Source: Rhynchonema sp. JSB1_4 (lineage: Eukaryota; Nematoda; Chromadorea; Monhysterida; Xyalidae). From it: DNA of 64,000 nt. Made by a program: the position numbers and the translations under genes. Shown one piece after another: positions 36,401 to 49,000 of the stretch; position 1 is the stretch's first letter, and each line of letters begins with the position of its first letter. The notes beneath the pieces are model-generated. The model did not search any database, had not been told where the DNA came from, and was given only the letters and a program-made list of their open reading frames with translations. The stretch is from assembly GCA_030248065.1 (NCBI GenBank), contig JASAMV010006442.1, positions 108,423-172,422 on the forward strand. The letters run 5' to 3'.

Positions 36401-37070
36401 TCGTTCAGCAGCTTCTGCCAAACTCGTGTGCCCCGACATTTTGTAGATCCACTCGCGACCGTGCTCTTCAGCAAAATGTAACTGGAAATTTTTTCATAAA
36501 ACCTTTTATTTTGATGGTGTGGGAAAGATTAAACTTGTATTGATCCTCAGGTCCGATAAATTTTGTTTATTTGTTCATCAATAAATTTTTGGATGGGTCG
36601 GAGCAGTTCGAGTAATCACTGCTATTTGATGACATTTATCAACGAAACGAAATGTTTCTTGAGGAAGCGATACGAGCAGCCAGCAAGTGTCAGCTGCTGG
36701 AACTAGACTTCACAAGCTTCACCAGACTAGCAAACTAACATAATAATAACAAACACACGTACCTGTCCATAGAAGACCACCCTAAAATAGGTGCCCAACG
36801 AGCGTTTATCAGATTCAGCCAACAACGCAGCACGGCTGTATGACTCGTGCAACAGCTGGTATGCATCGGTCAACGCCTGAAGTTGCAAGGAAAATTCAAT
36901 TTCAATCCGAATACCCATTATAAACCCATCGTCAATAACACCGCACCCTATAATCTCTCTTGTGTTCATACAGAGGCAGAATGAGGCGATACAGCGGTCC
37001 GAGAGCCTCCGGTCGATCGGCGCGCACCAACAAACGCGCGACCTGTTCGATTCGCGATGTGTATTGCTCC
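33409..37070 (-). other. DOCK gene: DHR-2 catalytic domain exons
   Basis: Exons near 36.96-37.07, 36.76-36.88, 36.33-36.48, 35.6-35.72, 35.18-35.35, 34.53-34.71, 34.09-34.18, 33.73-33.89 and 33409-33517 kb. Recognisable blocks are AYQLLHESYSRAALLAESDK followed by GTYFRVVFYGQ, and HGREWIYKMSGHTSLAEAAE. AYIQIAHVEPMFD and NLKRFFFE come next. The nucleotide-sensor loop VNAGPLVYAEAF has its Val conserved. ISADQIEYHKLLSDSYNGLM and a polar tail ending SISAVDR close the domain. In this family DHR-2 binds the GTPase and the loop Val displaces Mg and GDP, so exchange activity is expected. Confidence 0.88.
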
Positions 37071-40000
37071 TGAAATAAGTAACTGTGAAAATGGAAAAAA
37101 GCTTGATAAAATGAAAGAAATGCGTTTCTTTACAAACTGACCGTCGTGAAGCCAGCGTACTGAACATGTATGTTGTGCGCGTGGTCCTTCTCTTCGGTGA
37201 CCACATTTTCGGACAGAATCGCGAACAAACGCCAGTTGACGTCATGCGGACCTGAGAATCATAATTTTTAGTTCGTAAACTGAACATCGTCATTATGTCA
37301 AACCACACCAACACCACATCAACCAGCAAATGTCACCAACCAGCCATCTGCAGTTCCTTAGCCATCATTGCAGCCACATGCAGATGGCACATTGCCGCCT
37401 CGGTGAACGCATTCGTTTGCTCGTGTTGCGCTGCCAGAGCCTGATTCAGCAAGGAATGAATTCGTGGTTGTAAATTGGCGGCGGTGGCACACATAAGATC
37501 AATGAAAACGTCAGACTAAGCGCGGTATGTCTGTCACACACACATGTCAACGACGAAACAATACGCGTTTGAGCAACTGCGAACGCCAACCTCAATCCAG
37601 GCTTGTCGAAGCGGCGCACACGCTCTGAACGAATCAGCCAATCTGACATGTAGCTCGCACAAACGATACGGATGTGTCTCAGCATCACGCAATGCACCAG
37701 TACAAGAAAGGATGTCACGCAGCTGTGCTACCAGCTCCTGTGGTGGAATATGGACATTTTTTGCATTACGGATAGCATAGTTACACTTTTAAGAGACGTT
37801 TTTGGCAGCTACATTATGACCACTCAAAGTCTGAACGGAACCACGATTGAAATGATTTTATTGATCTTATCTGAAGACCGAAACATTTTACCTTTTTTCG
37901 CATGCCATGCATAAGCACCGGACATGAAAAGAAACACATTCCGCCCAGCAGACATAGAAATCAGGCTGTTGGAATGGACACACGAAAAAAGCAGGCCCAA
38001 TCCAATTACAAGTTTGATGCTGGTCTTAGTGAGAAAGAATGCTAAACTTATAATTTCCCAAAAGCGCAAGATGGTTGTTGTTGCTGTCTGTCACTCACCA
38101 TGACCAACTGATCGAAATGCGTGCACTGGCGATGTTTGCTGGCCAGATTGTACAACAACGTCAGACCGCGTTGCAGATGCAGCGAATCTGTGAAAAAAGC
38201 GATTTTTATATTTCGACAGTTAATCAATAGCAGATTGGAGTAGAAACCCATCTACTTCAGTGCTTGCATCAAAGCGAAGCTCAGGCCTGAATTAGATAGC
38301 TCCGAATTACACGAAAAATCACTAGAGATCGGAAGGCATCAGGTATCGGCAGCCAAAAATATCGGGTAGCAGCATGTTTTTTCAACGTGTCGAGTATCGG
38401 TGTTTTTCCATAACTATCGGGTATTGTAATTTGCCCAGTATCGGGTATCGGCTTACCGCTGATACGGATTCCTCGCCCCGACACAAACCCACCGGCAGTC
38501 ACCGTGCTCACACTGGTGTTCGGCAGCGTCGGTGCACTGGGTAGTGATGTTGTGCTGCTGAGCAGATGTGCCAGTGCGACGGCCATACCGGTGCCGAGAT
38601 GACCGAGACTATTTGTGCGACCCGCTGCTTCGTAAGATGTTCGCAACAACACCTGCAAAGAGAATGCTCGGGTGAAAAAGATAAGTTAGTCAGCATTTCA
38701 GCTGGACAATGCACGTCTCTGGTCGTACGAAAACAGGGACAAACTCCCACATAACGAACTGGACGGATCTACAAGTAGAGAACTCTTGTTCTATGGTCAT
38801 ATCAGAGCCAGGCTAATGTAACGAATTCAGGTGCATTGATGTTATAAATCCAATAAGAAATTTATGGTGCCACAGCTAGCGGAATTAGCACAACCCAATG
38901 CAAGCAAGTCGTCTATACCTGAATCAAAGCACTGGCGGATCTCTGCACGGTCTGCAGTCGCGAGCTCAACTGCCGTAACAGACTGGCGCACAACAACGCC
39001 ATCAATTGACGACTCGTATCAGACTGTTGTTGGGGCACGCCGTTGATTTGACTTTGTTGGAAGATCACGTGCTCGAACTGAAACAGAATTTTGGACGTTA
39101 AACCGTGCGGAGATCTAATCTGATCTGTGTTGGTCATTCTAAGATTTATAAGTTAACGAACGGAAAGAGCCTGCGTGGGCTCAGGTCGAAATCAGAATTG
39201 TCAAAGCTGTGAGCAAATCTCGAAATTCATTCATTCTTCATTCATCTTCAATCTCGAAAACCATTCATCCCTCATTCCGACCGATCCGATCGGTTTCAGA
39301 CATCACTTTATCTGTTTCAGTCCGCTGAAATGAACAAAAATGACCACCTTCTTGACAAACAACGCCAACGCAGCCAGTGTGTGCAATCGGACCTCTTCAG
39401 CACTATTTTCAGCCAAAAGACTGATGTACAGACGAAGCACACGCAACAACAGGTGTTGACAGTCTTCAAGTTGCGACTCAAGTCTCACCTGCAACAAACA
39501 ATAAATTTTTCAATGGCCATTAACTATTTCGTCCAGAACTTAGTCATGTTGATGACTGGTCGGACTCGATCCTTACTGGCCGAAAAGAACGGCTTTTATT
39601 TGAAAAAAAAACACTTTTTTCCGAGGCCCGAAAATTTTTCCAAATGGTAACCTTTGGAAAAAAGCGTTTTTTCTAAAAGTTCCTAAATAATCCAAAGTCG
39701 CGAATAATCTTGTCATAACCACTGTTAATCGATGCTGCTAAACAGTCCAAAATGGGAACTTTTTACTCTCTAAGTGCACTGTTACCCTGGCTCAGATTGC
39801 CCGACAAAATTTTGTCCAAAATAGTCGTTTTTGGACCATGGATATCCTTGAGTACTGAATAAATCTGTGAAAGCACGGTTTTTTCGGAAAAAAATTTTAC
39901 TCAAAAAATACGCCACTAAATCTGTATACTTTGAATTATGAGATTTACTGACGACGACAGTAATTTCGACTCGATCAGCGTAAACGCTGCATGAGAAACA

Positions 40001-43000
40001 ACTGTCCCGTCGGTAGAATTTGCATTATCATCAGCAAAACTCGTAATAACCGGACGCAGAAAGTGACCAGCACAACATAGCCCACAACCAAGTTGCATGC
40101 ACTGGCCGAACGAATAAAAGTAAGCGCTACTAACCCTACAATGACTGGTGAACGTGGCCAGAACATCTAATGTTGTCAGCGCAGTCTGCTGAGCCAAATG
40201 ACATTCTTGCAGCACAGAGTACGGGGTGGCACCGGTGTCGATACTTGAACCAGGTGCTGTCAATGTGCGAACGGACCTGGGCACAACGAAATTATGGTGG
40301 TTGTTAATGAATGACACAGGTTCGGTCCACTTTGTCAAAGACAGACCACGTATCGCCATCCTCGTGTGTATGCGAGGCGGGTGTCGATGCCGGTGACACC
40401 CTCTCATGTACGGATGTTCTCACACCAGATCCGGACCCAACAACCGTGTGTAACGTGCCACGTGACGATCGGACCCTGATGTTGAAAGGAAATTGATGAA
40501 TATTTCGTCAGTGACATCGAAATACGAACCAAAGTGAAAGGAACGCTGTACCTTGTGGATGTCTTCATGAGCGTCGCTCGGCGGCCATGATAGGCAAACA
40601 TGTCGATGCACAGCCTGAACAAAGAAATAACCTTCTGACTAATTCATTTCTCCGGAATGCAGACCGAGTCGGGTAAATAAGATTTCTGGGCATGGCAACG
40701 GTAAATTTGTAGGCATCTTGGACATCCGAAGTACGTCTGTTCATCCGCTGGAGAGGGCACTGTCGCCAGCCAATAGCTGTCGTGTGCTTGGGCCATCGTG
40801 CAGTCGGCAGAATTAGGTGCCTCTGCCTTTAAAATGCCCATTGAACTCCCAAACTCACTCGAACAGTGTCACCCATTGATGCAGTTGACTGGTAAGTGCC
40901 TGATGCCAGAGCACGGCCAGATGTTGTTCAGGTGCGTATCTGAGCACATGCAGTGCACACAGCAACAGGTCACGTGACTCGGCACTGGTAAGACGCTCAT
41001 TGGTTACGGGACGACTCGTTGTTGACCAATCAACGCACGACGACTGCTGTGCGCTCGGACCAATCACACTGCCGCGTTGCGAATTCATCGCCGGAGAATC
41101 TGGGTGGGCGAATAACGCATTTATTTGCAGTGTGCTTTGTTCAAATGGAAAACACTTGGTGATTTGATTTCTGTAATTCATTGACAAATGCTTTCTTACA
41201 AACTGCCGATTACCATTTTTACAAATAAACGTGTGTCTCAATGTTTTCTCTGTTCCCGTGGACAATTTGATCTAATAATTTCGCAATCAAATTCATTCGA
41301 TCCCCATCAAGATCAAATCACAGTCCATTTGCAATATCGTGGCTGCCATATCGAAAGTTATGTGACAATCACAACAAGCGCATTACATACAGTAACACGT
41401 TGCTCTGTCTCTGTCTGTGTGCACATGCACAACCATTGCAGCAAAGTCACCTATGTTCATGTTCATATTTGCATAACATTCATTCCCGTGATTCAGCGTT
41501 GATGTGCACACAAGATGACCGAGAGGAACGGTCAAAGCAGATTAACGTCGTGTACGCAGAATGGCCGTGAAAGCCAGTCACGTTCAGGCAGAAACACTAC
41601 AGTACACACGTAATCCCCATGTAGATCGCAAGGTTAGCTAAACTACTTTGGTCATGTCAAACAAGTTTCTATATATACTTTGGTCCGTTTTTGTGCAATT
41701 CTTTCGGCAACATGATTTCGAAACCAGAAAGAACCAGATAGCCACGCATTAAAAGCACGAGTCAATAAACCAATATAATTTTTTTCATTTCACAATACTA
41801 TTGTTGAATTTCACTTCAAAACATGTTGCATTAGTCACACGCATGCAAGTGCTATCGGGGTTACGTCGTTACCTACCGCGACATGTAATGGTCGCTGTCA
41901 ATAACACACACACGCGTAGACACATTGTCTCCAAGGCATTAAAAAATACGACCAAGCAATAAACATTTTACGGTGCCCAAGACCATATAAATCGCATAAT
42001 CAAATCATTACATTCTTTGTGGAGCAAATCAAAACAGCAAAAAACCGTCAAATTCCAGGTCCAAATACATCCGTCACAAAAATCTATTTTATTCGCATCA
42101 ACTACTGGAGGTAAACAAAAGTAGGACAGTACTCAACTGAACTCACCCACTTATGAAACTTATTTACGACACCGCCAAACCAATCAGATAAACATTTTAC
42201 AATCTCGAAATCACCAAAGCCAATCCACCGATGACATAAACAGGCACATCTGTACATCAAGCAGTCAGAAACGCACAAAGGTACCAAACATGCAAACACA
42301 AGCAAGGCCATTCGACTCATATTTCTTACTAGGTCACACTCAAGACAGGACGAATGAAAACCAAAAACGAAAGTGTCACATGTCACTAACATGAGTTTGA
42401 GCGGAAAAACACGCATTATCCAATCAGGTCTAATCCTAATCACACGTTCAATTCAACAAGCAACATCATTAGGTCAGACTGAATGTGCCATTCCATTTCT
42501 GAAAACGTTCCTTGCCACACCACAGAGTTCCGTCAGGTTCTCCTTATGAACCATATTAACCAATCTTCAATGAGATCCACACCAAGATGTAACAATTTTA
42601 AAACCAGGCCATAGACAAAAAGACAATAACCGATGAGTCAATGAGAGCAAGTCATCATCACGGATCATGAGCATTGTCGTTGTCTGTAGAGTGGGCCCAA
42701 GGGAGTTTATGTGAGAGTGATGAGTGCAGCCAACTTTGAAGAAACTTTCAATCACTCAGTAGGTATTGATATTATGCGCGCATGAAGATGCTACTTTCAA
42801 ATTTAGCCAAACATGTCACCTTTCAAATGCATAACAACATGCGAGTCAAAAAGGCAATACGCACAAACAAACACATAAACACGCGTGGCCCATTGCACAT
42901 GTGATTGACCAGGCCGTCTTTACATAATTGCATGAATCTGGATTAGAATCTTGCCGCAAATAGCGACCTGAAAACGTAAACCGTCTGTAAGAGCGGCCTT

Positions 43001-46000
43001 GGGGACAAGAACACCAGGGGGAGCGAACAAAGGAAATTTGACGATGCTCAAACAATCATCACCATACACTGATATCAATATGGCAATATCAAGTGCGCAC
43101 TGATTATCAAACACGATAAAGTGACACACTCATTTAGATAGGCAGCATGCCGACATTCCTGGTGGTCCATCCATCACGGCAGTAGAAAGGTGCACGTATG
43201 TGTTGATGGTGCGTATCCATCTTGTGATAGCATGTGCAAGTAAAATTGCTGTTTTTTTGAAACAATAACAACACACCAAACTTGTCGGCAATGTTTCAAC
43301 TTTAGCCCTTCGACCTGCATATTTCTCAGATCTGTTCCGCTATCCATTCAAGTAAGGTACTAGTCATTGGTCTATCTTATTCCGTCAAGTCTAATTATCA
43401 CGTTCCGCCTCTGACGTGGGACAATTGGTGAACGCCATGGTTCCTGTTCGCTTCTAAATTCGTTTCCGAATTAAAAAGTCGTAAACCGATTACTTAAAAT
43501 AAAAAAACCAACCACCTGTCTCGCTATGCCCAGACAGACGTGTGACGTTCCTATGTTTGTGTGTTTATTCTTTATTATCCTCTTTATTTAGGACACCACA
43601 ACGAAGGAACGAACATCAGCAAGTTACAACCCATGATTTAACGATTCCGCGTTCCAAATATTACATCAGCGCCTACTTAAAAAAATGTTCCGCATTCGTC
43701 GAAATCACAATCCACCGTAAATCCTGACAGCAAGTTGCAACAAGACAACCATGTCCTTCCACCACAATCGACTGATCCCACTGTTTTTGCTGCTGTTTGT
43801 GCGTAGCTGTGTGGCGCAGTATGGTCAATCAAGTGAAACTTGCTTTGCGTCAGCATACCAGCACAAAATACAGTGCACCAGGCCATTTCAGGTGTGTTTG
43901 GAGTTCAGTTTACTTACCCTGTGTATTTCGTTTTGTGTTTTTTTCAAAAAAATGCTGAGGATTAACTTCGCCCTCTGCTAAATGAGATTTTTATTTATTT
44001 TTATCCTGCATAAAACAGGCACAAGAAAGAATCACTAACTTTCGGTCTTTTTGCACCATGGTCAAATTAGTGCGCTCTATTCAATCACAGACAACGCCCT
44101 TCCTCGTATGGATAGGCGATAGTTTAAAGGCACGGTGGGCAGGGCACACAGCCACAGTGAACAAGACCCAAACTACAAAATGCAACACTCTTTATTCCAG
44201 GTGGTGCACAATGTGGAGATGCAGAACTGCATGGACCACTGTCGCGATTACGATCAATGTCAATCGATTAACTACAGTCCACAACTGCGAATGTGCCATG
44301 TATACAACTTGCAGGTGCCAACAGTCAGTGCAAAGGTGTCAAAGATCAGGAGACTGTCTTTGAAAAAGTTAGTTGGTCGGTGCACACGATTTCGTTACCT
44401 GACGGCCTTCAGATGGCATGAGCAGTGATGTTATCTGGTGCAATTGCAGTTACCAACAGCCATGACTTGTGTGAACCGCCACTTCCAGTTTCTAACCGCG
44501 AATAAATACCACAAAATCGTTTCTCATGATCCTATTTTCGTTCAGATATCGTGACAAACTGAGAAGACGAACAAAACGACAAACTGATCAATTGAACAAT
44601 ACTGGCAGAACGGTGTTCCAACGATTCTCAAGAGTGCCAACCGGTGGCGGTCAAGCTCCAGATTACAAGGTCACATACAATTTTGTTTGGCAGATTACTG
44701 TTTGGTCAGTCTGACTTCGATAATGGAACAACGTGTCCTTTGAAGCCAGAGTTCAAACTCAATCCTTCTTTTTCTTGCAGCTACGCTCTCACACGACCTT
44801 CTTTGAGTATGACGATGTGAATCAAATCTACGAGGCTCGTCACCGAGACAACGGTCCACAACCAGTGCACTCAGTGCGGGGTTCACATCAGATCAAGCCG
44901 ACGTCAATCAATCAAATCGGTCCACCGATCTTCAATCCGCCACAAACCCTGCCCGTGCAAGCCGCCACGCATCGTGTGAGCTCAGAGGGATGGACCACCA
45001 ACGTGCCCTTTCCAACTGTTGCCCCGCCGATCACCAGGCCTCCCATCCATCAGATGGCTTCCCCACAACCATCACACCAGGCTTTCCCAGTGCAAGCGGT
45101 CACAACGTTTCCCCGAGTGGACGAGCAAGGCTGGTCGGTGAATGTCCCGTTTCCGACAAGGACACCTCATCAGCAGTTCAACCCAACTCCGGCACCTCCC
45201 CCAACCACAAGCAGTTTCGGCCCACCAGCCTTTGATCCACCACCGACCATCCTTCAAGCGCCTTCGCGAACACCACCACCCGTTCAACAACAGCAGTCGA
45301 GAGAATTCCAGCACCACCATCACCCTGATCTTTCAGAACAGTTCCAAACACGGGAACCCAGACGTCGTCCGATTGCGGTTCTGATAACCGAGCCTGTCAC
45401 ATCAACAACAATCAACCCAATTGAACCGACCAGGCCTGCACCCACCGCGGCACCAGTGCACGTCAACGTGCAGCAAATCGTGCACTTTCCTGGCTTCCCC
45501 AGCACGCCACCGCAAGTGATTGAAACCAGACACGTAATCGTGCCAGAGAACCACAACGAAACGCATCTCGTGCAGGAGAACTTCATTGACAACTTTGGTA
45601 GAAACTTCCGACCGCCTGACAATGATCCGCGAAGAGCCCTTCTCGGTCCACCGATAACGGGTCAGCGTCACCCGCACGCGCTTCCCGATTTTGAGAACTT
45701 TCCCTCAAGTGAACAATTACCGCCATGGCTTCCCGCCGGGCCGCAATTGCCGTTGCCGGGTCGGCCAAATAGAGCTGATGTCAGTCGAGAAATCGCCAGG
45801 CGAACGTTTGCGCATATTAACGTGAGTTCGAGACCGCATTTTTGCATATTTTATTTCGAGCTTTGCACTTTCGGGATTAGTTTACTGAAACGTCACAGTG
45901 ATGTTTAAATTTTTCAGTCCCTCCCCACCACCACACCCCTGTCACCGTGGATCCCGGCTGGTCCCGAACCACCCAGACGACAGGGTCGTGGTGGTCCGCC

Positions 46001-49000
46001 ACAGATCCGACCGGTTGCCGTGTCGTACAAACATCGCACAAATGAACAAAATGAACTGCTCAAACAGGTGAGCGCTGCAAATTTAATGGTATTTCTAGCG
46101 ATACTTAACAGATCTCAATTTTAATTAGCAGTACGGAACTTGGTTTTCGGACTTCATGAAAAAAGGATATTCAACATTTACTGACGCCACGATGCGCGAA
46201 CGATGACCAGCGATGAAGATAGCCAAGAAACCAGTAAATCTTGAGAGGACCTTTTGCTTTAAGAAGTTAAGGTGCAGCTCCGGTCCGATAGCCAATTATA
46301 ATACCAAGCTGACCAATCTATTTCAGTTCCCATTGCACAACCTCGTGCCGCCATATGACCAAATCCCGTCCTTCATATCCAATGACCCTCGATTCCCGTT
46401 CAATGACCGAACTGCACGCGAATTCACCGACGTTCTGGCTACCAGACATGTCCACGTGGGTGGCGGCCGTGGCACCAATCCGAACCCGCAGCAAGCCATC
46501 CATCCGGCAACGGTCAGCTTCAGGAAAAGACACACGTCCGAATACGAACCGTATTATGATGACCACCATCTTACGCCCTGGCCAGCGGCGATCACACCAG
46601 CGATGGAGCGACCGACACCACCGCCCGGGTATATACCGCCACCAGAACCAGTGCAGCCACCGCCGGTCACTTATTCGCAACCACCCTACTGGTGAGCTAA
46701 TTGGCAATTTTCTGGGCATGAAGGCGCAATTTTGGTTAATTCATCGCAAGAAATACGGAGCCATGACACTGCTACCATGAATGAAAAAAATGACATAATA
46801 AAAACGATGGCATCGAACCCATTTATGAGTCGATCTATGCGATGTTGGTCATGGGGCATGTCATCATATTCGGACGGGAGTAAAGCTGTTTCCATTTCCA
46901 CACGACGAGCCTCAAATAGTATTCCCGTAGTGCACAGCACATCTAATCCCTTGCTTTCCTCCACAGGCCGGACGAGCCGGAGCGCGTACCGCTTGCCAGT
47001 CGGCACACCCCTGAGCCGTACGATCATCGCACCCAAGCACCCCCGGTCTCGGGCACCCGACCCCCGATCTACCTCCCAGTCTCGCCCACCACGCCAGATC
47101 CAGGCCCGCCGGCCTACACCCCGCCTCAGGTGATCGCACCAGATCCGGATCCTTACGAATGCTCAACATCTGGAGCCAAACTGGTACTGGACACTCAGTG
47201 GCATTATTATGCCAAAATACCGGGTTTCTGCGGCTCGCCAATTCCAATCGACGGTAATGCCATTATTGGCGCGAACAGTTTTCCGGGTTACATACAGCCG
47301 GATCGGGATCGAGACTTTCATCAAAAGAGGACTGTAGAATCTGAAAGGCCACCCAGGCCGGTATCACCACCAACAAAGGACCCGAATCAACAATTTGTGG
47401 TTCCTTTCGACGAGCGATACACCTGGCATCACGTCAATGCAAACGTGGCGCCGATTAAGCCTTTTCTTGTCACACACAGGGGACGGACCTAACTACTCCA
47501 TAGCGCTTATGATCTGGCTTTTCGACATTTCTCTGTGATACGGGCAGAATGATAACTGTTTTCAGATCATATTTTATCAGTATTTAGCTTGAGGTTAAGT
47601 CAGATTCACTGAAGCATACACACCACTTCGCGCACCATTCCACACGGGCACCAAACAAATCTATTACTGTGTTGTACCACCTTCTCGATAATTCAGTCAT
47701 TTTTCGGATTTGTAATTCCAATTATTATTATTATTACTATAATTTAATGTACCTTAAAATCAATTTCACTGCCAAAATATGTGCACAATCTGATAGAACG
47801 TGTCAATTGAGACCAACAAAGAGCGCCCACTCACCAGTAACAGTTGAATTGGAGACCACCGTATCGACTGACATTCTGTACGACGCAGTTGGTGTGGGTG
47901 GTGGTTTGTTAGTGGTGCCCATCGGGCTCGGGACCACAATTGACGCAATGTTTTGTTTCGAAAGTTTGAGCTCATCCGTGATTTCTAGCAGAATTAGAAG
48001 CAAAGGCATGTACAACGTTGCAATGCGATTTTTGCTGTGCTGAAATATAAAATTATAATTGAATGACACAAGGTAAATGAACCATAACGAAGGGCCAATA
48101 TCGAACGCGGTAAAATGATATAGGTGTTTTGACAAACATGATAAGCAAGGCATCAACCATTTAAAAAGGGGTCATTTCATTTGAATAAACCAGGTACGAA
48201 CTACAAGACGACCAGATAGCAACAAATTATATTATTCGTGGTTTCGATTTCTGAATCAATTAGTGAAACACGCACATGTTTCATCCAACGAAACCTAAAC
48301 AACCGACCTGATCAGCGTATCTGGGATCACAGGCGTGTTTCGCCATCAGATTCCTGAGAATCACCACAGCCCGCCGTCGTAGCTCGTGTGGTTCGCCAAA
48401 CGCGGACACGAGTTCTTGCAGCAATACGCCAACGAGGTAATGACGGGTACAGTAACCCAGCGACAGGTGCAACTCGGCGTAAAGCTCGTCGTCTGGAAAA
48501 ATTAGGAATGGATTGTGAAAAACAACAAAATCAAGGTCATCATTGCTGGAATGCATTTTGCCGGAGTTTTTGTTCGCGGCCAGAGCACCTCATTCTTTGT
48601 GCAAGAACTCGACCAGCGTAAAAATTGTTGCCGGCTGTCTGATAAGCATAGTTTACGCTTGCAAAAAACAAGATTTTAAGAAATCACCATATATTTCGAC
48701 GTGGTCAAATAATGACAAAACATTCGCATGCAGAATTAATCAATTTGTTGATCACACACACACCAGGCTGACAGCATTCCTTAGCGCCGCGTCTCGAGTT
48801 GCCAAACAACTGTGCCATAAATCGATGCCAGAACCCGGAACTGATACTTTCGGACTCGGGCGGCGTCTTCTCCTTGTTGCCTAATTGATCCATTAGTTGA
48901 TAGGCTTGACCTGAAACGCACACCGCACACTGTTTTCAGACATTGGATCACGTTTCACGCAAGTTATGGTGGCAAGCTCGTACTTTAGCTGTAAATTTAG

